Source: Anas platyrhynchos
Lineage: Eukaryota; Chordata; Aves; Anseriformes; Anatidae
Assembly: GCF_047663525.1 (NCBI RefSeq)
Contig: NC_092602.1
Coordinates: 5,029,501 to 5,093,500 of the forward strand
Direction: 5' to 3'
Length of the DNA: 64,000 bases
In this document: positions 48,535 to 59,944 of the stretch, one piece after another
Numbering within the stretch: position 1 is the stretch's first letter
Layout: each line of letters begins with the position of its first letter
Program-made: the position numbers and the translations under genes
Notes under the pieces: generated by a model
Told to the model about the DNA's origin: nothing
The model's database searches: none
The model's input: the letters and a program-made list of their open reading frames with translations, nothing else

Positions 48535-48561
48535 GCACCTGATCCTAGGATCAGGTGCTCA
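48532..48561. promoter_or_regulatory. Perfect 30-bp palindrome with paired E-boxes
   Basis: The half TGAGCACCTGATCCT is followed, with no spacer, by its exact reverse complement. Each half carries CACCTG/CAGGTG, the E-box bound by ZEB and SNAI-type zinc-finger and some bHLH factors, so two sites lie in mirror orientation around a central CCTAGG. A perfect 30-base palindrome is very unlikely by chance in 64 kb. A regulatory role is inference; a recent template-switch event is an equally good origin. Confidence 0.6.
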
Positions 48562-50402
48562 GACCTGCCCGCCACGTGAACAAATCCTGGCCCCCACCAG
48601 CTTGTCCCCCGTTTGGGCACCAGATGGGGACAGGCACTGGGCTGACCACCAAGCCAAAGTGTCCTCTCTGGGAGGAGGAGGAGGGCTTGAACTGGCTCAG
48701 TGGAGAAAGCACAGCTCAGGCACACCAACGGGACAAGATTTGTCCATTTAGGTGTCAAAACCATGAAAACTAACCATTGAAGACAGCGGGAAGAAAGGAG
48801 AGGAAGCAATCTCTGAAAATCGTTTCTAACTTTCCTCGTATCTTAACTGAAGATATGAGGCTGAAATATTTAACAGAAAAGTCCTGTTCCCGGAAGTTTA
48901 ATTAGGCATTGGCATATAATATGTATTAAAGGTTCTTATATTTCAAGCAGGGCACAGAAAACTCGATAAGCCTGAACTATAACCTGCCTCTGTGAACAGC
49001 ATGTCCATGGCACATCTTCCATCAGCTCCCTGCTCCATCCCAGCACATCACCAGCGGGAGTGACCAGGGCTGCCAAGGGAAAACAACTATCAAGAACAAG
49101 TTTGTGGCCAAAAGGGCTCGGGTGGCTGCAGGGACCTCGTGCAGCCAGATTCTCCTTAGAAACCACCAGACAAGCACTTCAGATGGATGCTTGAAGGTTT
49201 ACAAAGCATCAGTGAGTGTCTCTCCATAAAGCTCGAGGGCACATTCATAGAAATGCATTGATCAGCTGAAGGATGTAAATATACATCAGGATACTCAGAA
49301 GAAATATAATTGGTGAAATCAAAAATTCTCACCTGGAAAAACATGCCCCACCTGTCCAGTGCATTTGACACCCATGTACTAGCCCATAGTGAACAACTCC
49401 AGTACAGTAAGAAACTGGGAAGAACTGGCCTACATTGCACTGATGTTGTGAAATATTAGCCTTGGAAAGTGTGGCTTACTCATGTGGATAGACAAAGCAA
49501 CCCAGTTTTTTAACGCTAAGAGGCTAAAGGGCAGAATCACTTTCTAACCCTCATTTTACTTTTTTTCACCTGTATGTTCTAGCAGAGGGACTCTATCTAG
49601 GGGGGTTGGTTGACTTTTAAATTTCATATTCCCCTGGTTTTTGGGTGGCCAAGTCAAGAGGAAACTGATTTTCAGGAAGTGCCAAACCCTTGCCCTTGAA
49701 CTTTAATCCTCTTTGAGTTATTAAAGCAGCCAGAGCACCTAGCAACTTGTAACAACCTGGCATGAGGCCACATCTAAGGGCTCAATGAATTTTTAAAAGA
49801 CAAATCTTCTGGAAAAGTAGAGAGGGTGGAAAAGAAAAATGAGACATGTTGCTGGAGCCAGGCCATGTTAGAAGACTTTTACAGCAAAGCCTACAACGAA
49901 AATGTGGTGTGTTTTTTTTTTTTCCCCTATTTCATTTTTTTCACCTGGAAATGTGTTTGCAGAAACTCTGTGCATAGGAAATTATTTTTGACGAATATTT
50001 GTGGAGCATGAAAATCCCTGGAAAGATGGTGCTCAGCACACCAGGGACACTGGAGATGCTGGGTGTTCCCCTGGGTCTCAGGATGAGGTGGGGAATGGGC
50101 CCTGGTGCTGTACATCTTGTATTTGTTAGCAAGTATTTGTTTCGAGAAGAAAACACCAAGTGAAAATAAAAACACTGGGCTCAGAAGTGATGCCTGAGAG
50201 GATTGAAGCTCCCTTAACGTAACGGAGGAGCCTGGCACCTGCCCGACTGATGGTAGAGCTGGGCAAACGTGACGGTGGGGAGGGGGTGCCACAGCCCACA
50301 TGCTTCACCCACCCCAGCAGCCAGGTTTCACAAAGGTACTTTTGGTAACACAGATGCAGATTCCATCTCGTAAATCTCTAAAGCTTATCAAAGTTGTGTT
50401 TT

Positions 50403-50434
50403 CCTCCCCTCCCTCCCCCCCCCCTTTTTTTTCA
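50403..50434. other. C-rich/T-rich tract ending in CAG
   Basis: Cytosine runs of 4, 3 and 10 (50406-50424) give a G-quadruplex-type motif on the minus strand. Directly after them, eight T residues and CAG complete a polypyrimidine tract with an acceptor-like end at about 50435. There is no evidence of a real exon; AATAAA follows within about 50 bases. Confidence 0.5.
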
Positions 50435-51843
50435 GCCCTGTATATTCTTAACCACCAAGATCTTCTTATGTATAATAAATACAAAAATGCTTCTCTTCCC
50501 AGCTTTGCTGCTAAAGCCACGATGATTATAAAGCTAAATCCTCAGCATATGGCATGGGTAGCGTACTTGCAAATTTTTCACCGTGTCTTGCACTGAAGGG
50601 CAGGTTAACCCTTGGTGGGGATCCCAGGGCATAGCGGAGGGACCCTCCTCCGTCAAACAGGATGCGACCACAGGGAGCTGGGCTCTTCCAAACTCAAGGC
50701 AGGGTGCCAGGTGTTATCCCGAGGCAGGCTGAAGATGCTCTTCACTGAGGCCAGCTTCTAAAACCTATCCCCCCACACCATGCACAGCTCAGGTGCTTCC
50801 TCTACAGACAGGGACGCAGAGCAGGAGAACCTTGGCCACTGACTGCACCAAAAAGGGAGTGTGGAGACCCAACCAGGCTGTGTCCCGAGGGGTGACAGCC
50901 CCTGCAGACACCTCGAGGGGGTCAGAAAGCTGCAAATTAGGGGTGTGGTTGCCACACCGTGCAGCGGCAGAAAGAGCCCAGCTTTGGCTCACCGAGGCAT
51001 CTTTCCATCAGGTGGGATAACAGCCCCACTGTGTGGCTCGGCAAGACCCAGCGCATCTCATACGCAGTGCAGGAGCACGGGCACGAAGCTGTCAGCCTTG
51101 GCAGAGAGCTAGGGACAAGTGTAGAGCATCATTCAGGGACAGGTCTAAAGGTTGGAGGAAGGGAAGAAGGATACAGGGTAAACTCAGACAGATTTGTGAT
51201 TTTCTTGTGTGTGTTTCTGTCTGAACATACTGCATGTTTTTCCTGTATCATTTGCAGTTTTCTGCAAAGTTTTTGTATTTCTCAATTTTTTTTTCAAAGG
51301 AAGGGAAAATTGCGTATTTTTTTTAACATCATTCTCTCCTGCTAGTTGGACGTGAGGTGCCAGTACAAGTATTTATACCATCAGAAAGAGACTGAACTCC
51401 AAAGATCCCTCAAAAATAGCTGAAGTGCCTTCCCACTTTACCTTGCAAAGACACAGAAGCTGTGCTGGTCCCTACAGGTAGCTCTGGAGAGACCGAGCTC
51501 TGCAGAGGGACAGCTCTGGCTGCCACAGAAGGGCAGGGGGACACCAGTGGGCAACCCTTCACAGCTCAGGCATGCTGCTCCCCCAGGGCTTCTGGTCCGT
51601 GGGCTCCTCTCATACAAGGAAGGAGCAGGAGGGTGAGGCTGTGTTTCAGCAAGCCCAGGGGAAGAGGAGAAAGTCATCACTAGAAGGGAAACAGGGAAGG
51701 TGTAGGGGAAAAAGAGGGGAAGAGGGTGCCTGTGCTGCTGGGCAGCAAATGGTGGGCACCAAACAAGGCTGCGTACATGCACCATAAGCACTGCCCTATC
51801 TCACCTGGTGGATGAATGATGTTCAACTTTGCAGTCAGTGATG

Positions 51844-51896
51844 AGACCAGTTGCAAAATAGAGAGAAAAAAAAAAAAAAAAAAAAAAAGACCAGTT
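51844..51896. repeat. A23 tract bounded by 9-base direct repeats
   Basis: AGACCAGTT occurs at 51844-51852 and exactly again at 51888-51896. Between them lie only GCAAAATAGAGAG and the A-run (51866-51888; its last A is shared with the right-hand repeat). The layout is that of a tail-only retroposed insertion with a target-site duplication, but replication slippage is also possible. Confidence 0.75.
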
Positions 51897-52467
51897 CAAC
51901 AAGTGCTCCAAGGTTGGGGAGAGGAGCTTTCCACCATCTTGTAAATCTTAATTCAGGTCGCTGCTTAAAGGTAAGGCATAGGAATCCAGAGCAGGCTTCT
52001 CGACGCCCTGAGACAGAGAAGGTTTCTCTGAATACCTCCCACAAGCTAACAATCCTGCAAATGGTTGTGGCCAGAGGTTGAGTTTGAATGTGCACCACTG
52101 CAAATGAGCTGTGGTCCAAACCCACCCCAGTGCGTGACTTTCTGAGGAGCAAAGTTCCAGCATGGAGCAGTGCCAGCACCAGGCAGTTTGCATGCTTCTT
52201 TTCCAAGGAGAAAAACTTCAGCCCAAAGTCACTCCTCGGGCTCCACCTATTGCAGTCATTAGTGCTGAAATGGATGATTGCACAGGTTCAAATGTGCATT
52301 TTTGATCACATCTCAAAGAAAGGGTGCATGTGGCTGGCTGGAGCTGTATCTGTCAGAAGCTTACACGAGGCAACATAAATCAAGCAGTCCTTAAGGCAGG
52401 TCAGAGCCAAAGGGCTTCATTTGAAAGTATTCCTGTGTCTCACAAGGAGAAAGCTGCATACATACAG

Positions 52468-52498
52468 AAAATAAATAAATAAAAAAAAATAAATAAAA
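52468..52498. repeat. (AAAT)n A-rich microsatellite
   Basis: AAAT units are interrupted by a nine-A run. Simple repeat. Confidence 0.9.
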
Positions 52499-54004
52499 GC
52501 TTTTGCTGCTGTTCCACTGGGCTCCTTCAGCACTACGCTCACTGCGCATGATTGGTGTATACCATCAATAATCATCTAGATGAGAGCTTCAGACAGCTCT
52601 TTGAACAACGAACACATTTTGTTCCAGGGTTGGCTTCTTCATTTCAAATGTATTTTAAACATGGACAAGGAGCTGGATACACAGATGACTTGAAAGGTGC
52701 TCTCCCTTACTGGCACTCATCCCTTCACAGCTCGTGACGCCTGGCCCGCTGTGGCCACATGCACCGTAGCAGGAAAGATGTCAGCTCTGAACAGCCCTGG
52801 CCCTGAGTGTGTGAGATTAAAAAAATAATGACAGCCAGCCTCCACGGCCCATGTGCACCGTGCCCACACTCCTGGACAAGATGTGCTCCCTTGTTATCGG
52901 GTACTTCAAGTGCCTCAAAGAACAAGGAGTCCCGGAGAACTGCTGTCTGCGAGAAGATGGAGGAAGCGCTGAGATATCCGGAAATCAATTCTTTGACTCT
53001 GGAAGAAGCTTTCAGTAAGATCTTTTATGGGTAATTTGTCACTTGGTAAAGAACCATCCAGTTCAATGATTTAAAAGGAGCCATTAATATCTCATTGGGA
53101 AAAAAAAAATAAAAAATGGAACGCCTTGAGGATGGAAACAGAGGTCAGTCAGGCATCTACTTTCTGAAGAACAACAGTGTTCTGTCCAGACAGAGTCACT
53201 TTCTTGTCTCACAATAATTTGTATTAGAGCTTTATTCCTAATTGCATCACCAGCACTCCTCCTGTCAAGTCAGTTGTCTGCACACACAGCCTTGCTTCTA
53301 TTCAGAGCAAAGTGCTCAGCAGTAATCTCCTTTGACCTCCGGTGAGAGACCATGTCCTACTGCAAATGACCACTGAAATGTTATAAAAAGCCTGAGCTAA
53401 CCCATCAGGCACCGAATAAAGCAGCTCAACCTGCAGCATCATTGTGTCCAAAGAAAGATGACCCTAGTCAGAACACAACTTGTGGGCATCAGTCTTCTCT
53501 ACTGCAACTAAATCCGTGATTTAGTACTTCATGGTCACTCTTTAAAACTGGACAACATTAGTAACGAAATCAGCTTGCTTCCTAAACTGGAGCAAAACAA
53601 CAGAGTGGATAATCCTGCAAATTGGTTTTGGAAGGGGGATGTGAGCCCAAATGCTTTGAAATTATGAGGCAAGGGGAGGAAGATAGCACATAGCTCTTTG
53701 GATGTCAGGGAGGAACTGCAGGGTGAGACCTGCAAATCACAGGGATGCGATCACCAAGCAGGTCCAGGAGACGAGAATGTTATTGAGTCATTTGACACGA
53801 GGACTCCAAAACTAACCGAAGGCGGAGGAAGGCCATTTGTAAGAAATCATCTAAAAATGTCAAACGGGTCATCTATGTCGGTAACACGTTATCTGTGGCC
53901 TCATTGAAAAACTCACAGAAAATGGTAAATTATCTGATCAAGAGAAAATGTAGTTTCACCACCGTATAAATCCTTGGGTTACTCATACCTTAGCTTCTGC
54001 ACGG

Positions 54005-54190
54005 GGTTGGGATCCCCTCATCTCAGACATGAGCTTGAGCTGGGAAAGCATCAGAGAACGTAAGAGGGTGATCAAAGGTCTGGAATGGCTTTTGTGTGAG
54101 AAAAACTGGAGAACAGGACCCTTCGGCACAGAAGAGAGATTGCCTGAGTGGACATATGAAAGAACTCAAGAAACCCATGATAACCCTAAG
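54005..54190 (+). mobile_element. Probable old CR1 relict, plus strand
   Basis: The run 'gggatcccctcatctcagac', 'gggtgatcaaaggtctggaatggcttttgtgtgagaaaaactgg' and 'agagagattgcctgagtggacatatgaaag' follows the order of a CR1 segment after the polymerase domain (tggtc..cctcatctcaaa / atgatcaggggtctggaa-ggcttccatatgag / cgactgaggggggacatgatag). Divergence is high and no translated domain can be read. The edges are approximate. It lies just upstream of a clearer CR1 in the same orientation but from an earlier part of the element, so it is a separate insertion. Confidence 0.45.
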
Positions 54191-54554
54191 AGGATGTGTA
54201 GTGCTCAGCTTTTCCTTTCTCTTCCTATGGAAGGATGAGGGGCATCAAACTAAACAAGCAGCAATCAAGCTCAGTCAAAGCAAACCAAAAAGAGCTTATT
54301 CTCATGCATGAGGTAAGAAACTTGTTGACCTTCTTGCCATAGAATACTGAGGGTGCTGGAAAGTTTGCACTGGCTTAAAGGGGAAAGGATTTGGGAAATT
54401 CACCAGGGGCTGCCAAACACCTCAGTAGGCCTCACAAATCTGCAAGAAGCCACCAAAGCAAGAAAATGGTCCCCAACAAAGGCTTGTAGAGCATCTAAGA
54501 TGCCACATGAGAAAGTCCTCACAGATAAATGTCTGTATAAAAGCCAGGAAGCAA
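54191..54554. other. Unassigned sequence between two CR1 relicts
   Basis: Nothing is recognised. It may contain CR1 sequence too diverged to see. Confidence 0.4.
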
Positions 54555-55120
54555 AGGACTGGGTTAAGTGCTCAGTTTCCAGAGTGGAAGGAGGTGGCTT
54601 TTTGAAGGGATCTGTGCTTAACGCAGTGCACTTACACATGATCTACAAAAGAAATTAATGGAAGCATAACACAATTTGCTGAACTGAGTTACTGAAGGTA
54701 GTAAAGGCAAGGGCTGACTGCGGAGAGTTTCAGGAGGAACTCGTAATATTGAGAGAGTGGATGACAAAATGGCAGATGAGATTCAATACAGATAAATGTA
54801 AAGTGATGCACATGGGAAAAACAAATCCTAACTTCAGATATACTGTAATGGGCTCTGAAAAATTACCGCTTGGGTGTAAGAGCTGGGGTTATAATGTACA
54901 TGATAATGTTCTGTGAAAATGTCAGTTCAGCTCTCTGCTAAGGTCAAAAACCAAGGAAACTGAATGTTGGGAATGAACAGAGAACAAAACAGAAACCATC
55001 TGTGTAAAACACCCAGGTTCACCTGCAAGCAGAAAATCGTGGTCTTCCCTGCCCCTATTCCAGCTTCAAAAGGCACATGGAAAGGTTGGAGAATTTACTG
55101 AGAAGAGCAACAGAGAGAGC
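54555..55120 (+). mobile_element. Old CR1 LINE relict (reverse-transcriptase C-terminal part), plus strand
   Basis: Translation with several frame changes shows first a GS-V-L stretch ('gggatctgtgcttaac'), then ADCGEFQEEL (about 54710), and then WMTKWQMRFNTDKCKVMHMG (about 54760-54820), a close match to the CR1 ADCxELQxDL / WxxKWQMxFNxDKCKVMHxG series at the polymerase C-terminal side. Bases further on ('ttcaaaaggcacatggaaag', 'gagaagagcaacag') fit the next CR1 block. It is an old, amniote-age CR1 like the relicts at 27.6 and 55.6 kb. The copy is dead, with stops and deletions. Confidence 0.7.
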
Positions 55121-55549
55121 CAGACATTATTTAATGATGAGCTGTTAAAGAGAGGCCAAAGGAAGTCTCTGAGGCACAGGCTGCTGGAGCTGGGGAATTC
55201 TCATCTCCCTGCTCTGGTGCTGCTCTCAGGGTTGTCCCTTGGCACAGTGTTGCATTAGTGCCTCTTGACTGTTTTTTGAGAGTACCCCAGCTGTATTTTT
55301 CACAGCTGTTTCAAGGGCCTGCACCAGCTAAGAAGTATCTCTTAGGTCTCTGTTTTCATCTTTGTTCACATTTCAGTTGTGGACCCAACCTGGAGCCTGA
55401 GTTTTCAGACATTAGCAGAGTTAAGCCTTGTGGAGCTCTCCACCATGAAGGCTGATCTGTATCTACTTCCCTTTGCTTCCTAGCCTTTAACCAGACACAC
55501 CTATGGGAGGACCTTCCTTCTCTTCCCAGCTTTGAGGTCCAGTAAGATT
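55121..55549. other. Unassigned sequence between convergent CR1 relicts
   Basis: No gene or repeat is recognised with confidence between the plus-strand CR1 and the minus-strand CR1 that faces it. Confidence 0.4.
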
Positions 55550-56200
55550 TCTTTAAGATCCTTTGATTAAGGAACGTACTGAAAATCTCCAGGAAACTCC
55601 AGCAGACTACATCAACTACTACGAGCATCATGGTGTCTGATCCCCTGGCTGAATCTTCAGAAACTCCCAGGAGTTTGTAAGGTAGGAATTCTATTCTCAA
55701 AAGCCTTGTAGGCTTTTCCCATAAATCATGTCTCACTCACATGCTCCCTAATTCCCTCTCATACCACAGTTCTATCTCATTTGGGGATCAGTATTAATCT
55801 GCAGTTCCTGGATCAGCTCAGAACCACTTTGTAAAATCAAGGTCTCACTGCTTTCTTGCCCTCTGATAGTGAGAAAATTTTAAGTGAGAGGTTTCACAGT
55901 AGACTTAATACAGTTAATAGTTTAGCTATTTCATCCTTGAATTCCTTTAGAGCTCTTGACTGAATACCATCCGGTGCTGCTGAACTGTTACCGTTTATTT
56001 TGTCAAGTTGCTTTATAACTTCATCTACTGAAACATCACTTTGAGACACATTTTCTGACTCGTCCCCCGTAAAGAAAGGTTCCGGGCTGGGGACTCCTGT
56101 AAGCTCCTCCACATGGACATAAAACATTTGCTCTGCTTCCCTGCTACACTTGTATCCTCTTCACTAGATGCTTTTGCGTCTAGATTATTAGCTAGCCCTA
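55550..56200 (-). mobile_element. Old CR1 LINE relict (ORF2, start of reverse transcriptase), minus strand
   Basis: A 77-codon minus-strand frame (55894-56127) contains FFTGDESENVSQSDV, then VIKQLDKINGN, SAAPDGIQSRALKE and EIAKLLT. This is the start of the CR1 reverse-transcriptase domain (SDE...V / LxxLxxxKSPGPDGIHPRVLKEL / IAxPL). Further along the minus strand (55740-55560), DVVCWSFLEIF and neighbouring residues fit the VDVVYLDFSKAFD region with substitutions that destroy its catalytic aspartate. Frameshifts and stops interrupt the whole. It is an ancient, inactive copy lying tail-to-tail with the plus-strand CR1 relict at 54.6-55.1 kb. Confidence 0.75.
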
Positions 56201-58268
56201 GAGCTGTTCTCACAGGCTTCTGCTCAGATGTGTTTGAGAAAGAAAATACCATCAGCATGCAATGCCTGAGCTAGCAGTGGGCACTGGGGAAAGGAGTGGC
56301 CCTATGAGCAGTGTGGATGATGTTTTGGGAAGCTGTTTGTCACCCCAGAGACAGCAAAACTCATATTTTCAAGGACAAAAGTAGGCTTGTGTGTGGCTGG
56401 AAGTGACAGTACATCCAGCTCATTCATGCTGATGTTGTGGTGCCAAGGGAACAGTGGCAAGGTAGTATCAGAAAAGTCTTGGTGGGACAGGCACGAGGCA
56501 GCAGGTATATGGTGGGCACACATCAGCTTTGGATGCTTCAGGCAGGCCCTGCAGAACCAGGGGGGAGCAAAGCTGTGTGGTCCCTGCATGGCTGCAAAGT
56601 GTGTGCTTGGCACAAGAACCTCCTGTCTCCTTGCACCAGAGAGGGATCAATCACGGATACCTTCCTTGGACAGGAGCCTTCCTCTTCCTCCTCACCTTTT
56701 CAGGTAACTTGTCCCATTTCCCAAAAATGCAATGTCCCTGACAGAAGCCACAATAAACTGCCTTAGGCCAAGGGGCTGAGCTTAGAAAGACTTCAGCAAA
56801 CACCAAGCAACCTCCAGACCAGCTGTGCTACAGCTTTTTCCTCACCCCATGGCCCAACCACTCCACTGGTGTCACAGGACAGGCACATAGAGCTAAAAGT
56901 CCTCTTTGGGACTGCCAGCTCCCACCTTGTCACCATCAGAGCCTGGATCCATCTCCTCTTCTGGCGCTGGGCTGGAGGTCGCTGCTGCATGTTGTGCCCC
57001 CATTTGGTCCCACAGACATTGCAGTCTTCTGCCTTCAGCCACATCTGGTCCTACAGCAGCACACCTCCTTGCTCTCCAACAGGCAGCTCCGTGTTCTCCC
57101 ACCATCTCCTCCTCCTGAAATAACTTCAGCTGTGCTCCCCAAATCTCCCTCCACCTGGCCCCAGTCTGCACCTCCCTCCCCAGCCCCTCGCAGCTCCAAG
57201 CCACAGCCTTTCCCCATCAGCCCTAATTCAATTACAGCCTCTTCAAATATTTCTGTTAGGCTTCGAACTGTTCAGTGAAATTTGTTTCTAGCGAAAGCTG
57301 AGTTTTGCTTCTCCATTTCAGGCACTTCCTATGTATGAGCAGGAGCTCCTGCTGCATTAGCATTCTGCTCACCCTGTCGCCGCACACAAAAGGTGCCTCT
57401 GCCTTTTCGGTGCTTCCCTCCCCCTGCTCCCGAGGACAAAGTAGCCTCCGGTTTCTCCTTGGGGTTGCTCCGTGCAGAGCACGAAAAAGCAGCCTCACAA
57501 GCAGTCCATGAGTGTCAGTGATGATTATGATTCATAACCAGAGTGCTTAATGCATGATTTTTCCATCCTCTTCTTTTTTTTTTTTGTTGGACACTGCAGT
57601 CCAGGTGCTGCTAAAAGGGGTGGGTCCTGACACACAGGAGCATTTTCCATCTGCTTTACAAATGAGGACTATAAAGAGTTTCACACACCAACTCCCTCTC
57701 CCAGCTGCTTGCTTGGACTCCACAAATACAATAGTCAGGTAACACCAGCTCCCGTGCAGACAGGAGTGGTCCACAAGGGCAAGGGTAACTATGTCTTATC
57801 CTGTCTTTGTGGGGCTAACATATAAGCCCAAGCTTAAAGCTAAGGGTTTGGTTTTGGGTGCTGGACAAGAGGTTTGGATCCTGTAGATGTCATCTGAGAA
57901 ATGTCCTGTGGAATTTGAACCCTGGCTGTTGCTATTTCCCCACGCCAGGTCTTGGTGCTTTTGCAGAGGTCTGTCCACCACCATCGGGCAGTAATAAACA
58001 AATAAAAATATAAATAAGGTAATGCTTTGCAAACAATAGTGTTCTAGGGGAAAGAAAGGCTGTCACACTCGGGATATACTCAGCCATGGTTCCGTATGAG
58101 CAGTCCCAGAAGGGAGCGGTGCGTCCCTCCCTGCAGCCTGAAATGTCCCCCTGCAGCAAAGCCCAGCTGCTCCTGCATTTGCCACTTTGGCTTATGGGCT
58201 TGATGCTGCTCTATATCCTGTTGTTTTTTGCAGCAGAAAAATCCTTTAAGTCTCTAAGTAAATAGGAC
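56201..58268. other. Unique non-coding sequence
   Basis: No gene is recognised. GC-richer frames of up to 109 codons near 56.4-57.3 kb overlap on both strands and resemble nothing known. A T-run lies near 57570-57585. Confidence 0.5.
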
Positions 58269-58272
58269 CTGC

Positions 58273-58309
<37 letters not shown>

Positions 58310-58317
58310 CTGATGCC
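58269..58317. repeat. T33 tract bounded by near-identical octamers
   Basis: The run of 33 T residues (58277-58309) lies between CTGCTGCC (58269-58276) and CTGATGCC (58310-58317), which match at 7 of 8 positions. Read on the minus strand, this is an A33 tail with an imperfect direct-repeat border. No transcript body is recognised next to it. Confidence 0.85.
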
Positions 58318-59944
58318 TTTGCAGTTTTCCAAGCGCTGTGTGAAGGAGCAGAGCCGAGCGCGGAGCAAACTTGCCACCTAGCGGGGGACAGCCCCTCTGC
58401 GGCTCGGGTTTGTCTGCCTGAAACAGCCACCAGAGAGGGGGATTTGCCTCCAGGGGAGATCATCTAAACGGGAGAGCTTCCAAATAAGCTAGTTTTGGGG
58501 GCTAAGAAGAGGACCTGCCTGCAACGACCAATGCAGCCGGTCTATACCCATTAACTGCAGTAAAAGTGGGTGCCCAGATTTGATTCCTAGCTGGCTTTTA
58601 ACCCACCAGTGTTAAGCTAGATGGATGCTGTGTGCCTGGCCAAAGGCCACAGGACATTGTCCTGAGGATTTTCCCTCTGTCTGTGTCTTCCTCTGGGCTC
58701 TGTGTCTGCAACCAGAGCTCCAAGGCAAGGTGGCAATTTCCTTACTGCTTGCCTGATTGCTGTATTTCTTATAGTTCTAATTAAAGCAAGAACTTTGCAT
58801 AGTTCCAACAGACATTATATGCATCTTCTGCAGGTAATTAGATTTAGAAAAAAAAAAAATCACACAACAACAACCACAATAGTGATTGTAATTTCTTCTA
58901 GGAGCTCCTATGAATTAACAGAGCACAAAGTGTGTTTCCCTGCAGCGTTACGGTGCGTGCCCTCCATTAAGCACCCAGGAATGTGCTTGGACTATAACAC
59001 CACAGAGTGATGGCCCTTTCACAGCCGTATCGTGTGTTGGTTATCCCTGGTTTTGAGAGGATTTGGCGGAAGATGTGATTTACTGTCCTTTGCAAGAGCA
59101 AGCATCCAAGCTCCAGGACGAGCAAAGCAACCCCAGAGAGGGTTGCAGAAGTGCCAGGAGGGGCATCAGCAAGAGCAGGCTTTTACTACACAAGGACTTG
59201 TGCCAGATTTCCTTAGCAGTGACTTACATAAATCAGGAGCTTCCAGGCTGAGAGAGGCTCTTGTCTGCAAATCAGGGGCTCTTTGCGCTCCGTAAAATGT
59301 AAAGGGGAGTATGAAGTGCCATGCTGAGCAGGGTAAAGGAAGTCCTTCTTGCACGGCAAGCATGAAATATGTCAGGTGTCAGGTTAGTACTGGCGGTCGC
59401 CTATCGTAAAAACAACTCTTGAAAATCATTTCAACGTTTTTATTAAAGTTGCTGAAAGAATGGGGAAAAAAACAGTGAATGCATTGGAATATTAAGCGAT
59501 AAGGCTCTTCTTTTGATGGCAACAATTATTCTCACTCCCTCGAGCCCTAAGGAGCTTTTATGGCCAGGAGCCTTCCATTTGACAGTGAAACCATTAAATG
59601 GGAACAGGTTCCCAGTGGGGTTAAGAGCAGGCAGAGAAGCAGCAGGGCAAATAGCTGAGCACTGGAAGGTGCTGTCCTCCTCGGGCATGAGGACAAGGGC
59701 AGGAGGTCCCAGGGTCTTTGCCTTCTTAAACCAGTGCCCAGTGTGACTTTTTGCATGAATTGATGAGGGTCCATCCACTCCACTCCCTACCCCAGTAGGA
59801 TTTAGGGCTGTTCTGGGTGCTGGGGGCACCACATGTGCCTCAGTTTCCCTATGCCAAGCCCTCGAGACGGTTTGCACAGGGGCATGATGTTCACACATGG
59901 TGCTGGTCCCACATTCAAGGGGAATTGCATCATTTTTGCTCAAG
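58318..59944. other. Unique non-coding sequence with a small CpG-rich pocket
   Basis: About eight CpG dinucleotides occur within roughly 100 bases at 58330-58425, against a CpG-poor background. No promoter element or exon is recognised around it. The rest holds nothing identified. Confidence 0.45.

Larger units (their letters stand above)
48562..54004. other. Unique non-coding sequence
   Basis: No gene is recognised. It contains a C-rich tract with a splice-acceptor-like end, an A-tract flanked by direct repeats and an AAAT run, all listed separately. Frames reach about 128 codons and match no known family. Confidence 0.5.

Noticed and set aside
59443-59943. 166-codon minus-strand frame
   Set aside because: No recognisable domain, no splice or start context, and overlapping frames on the other strand.
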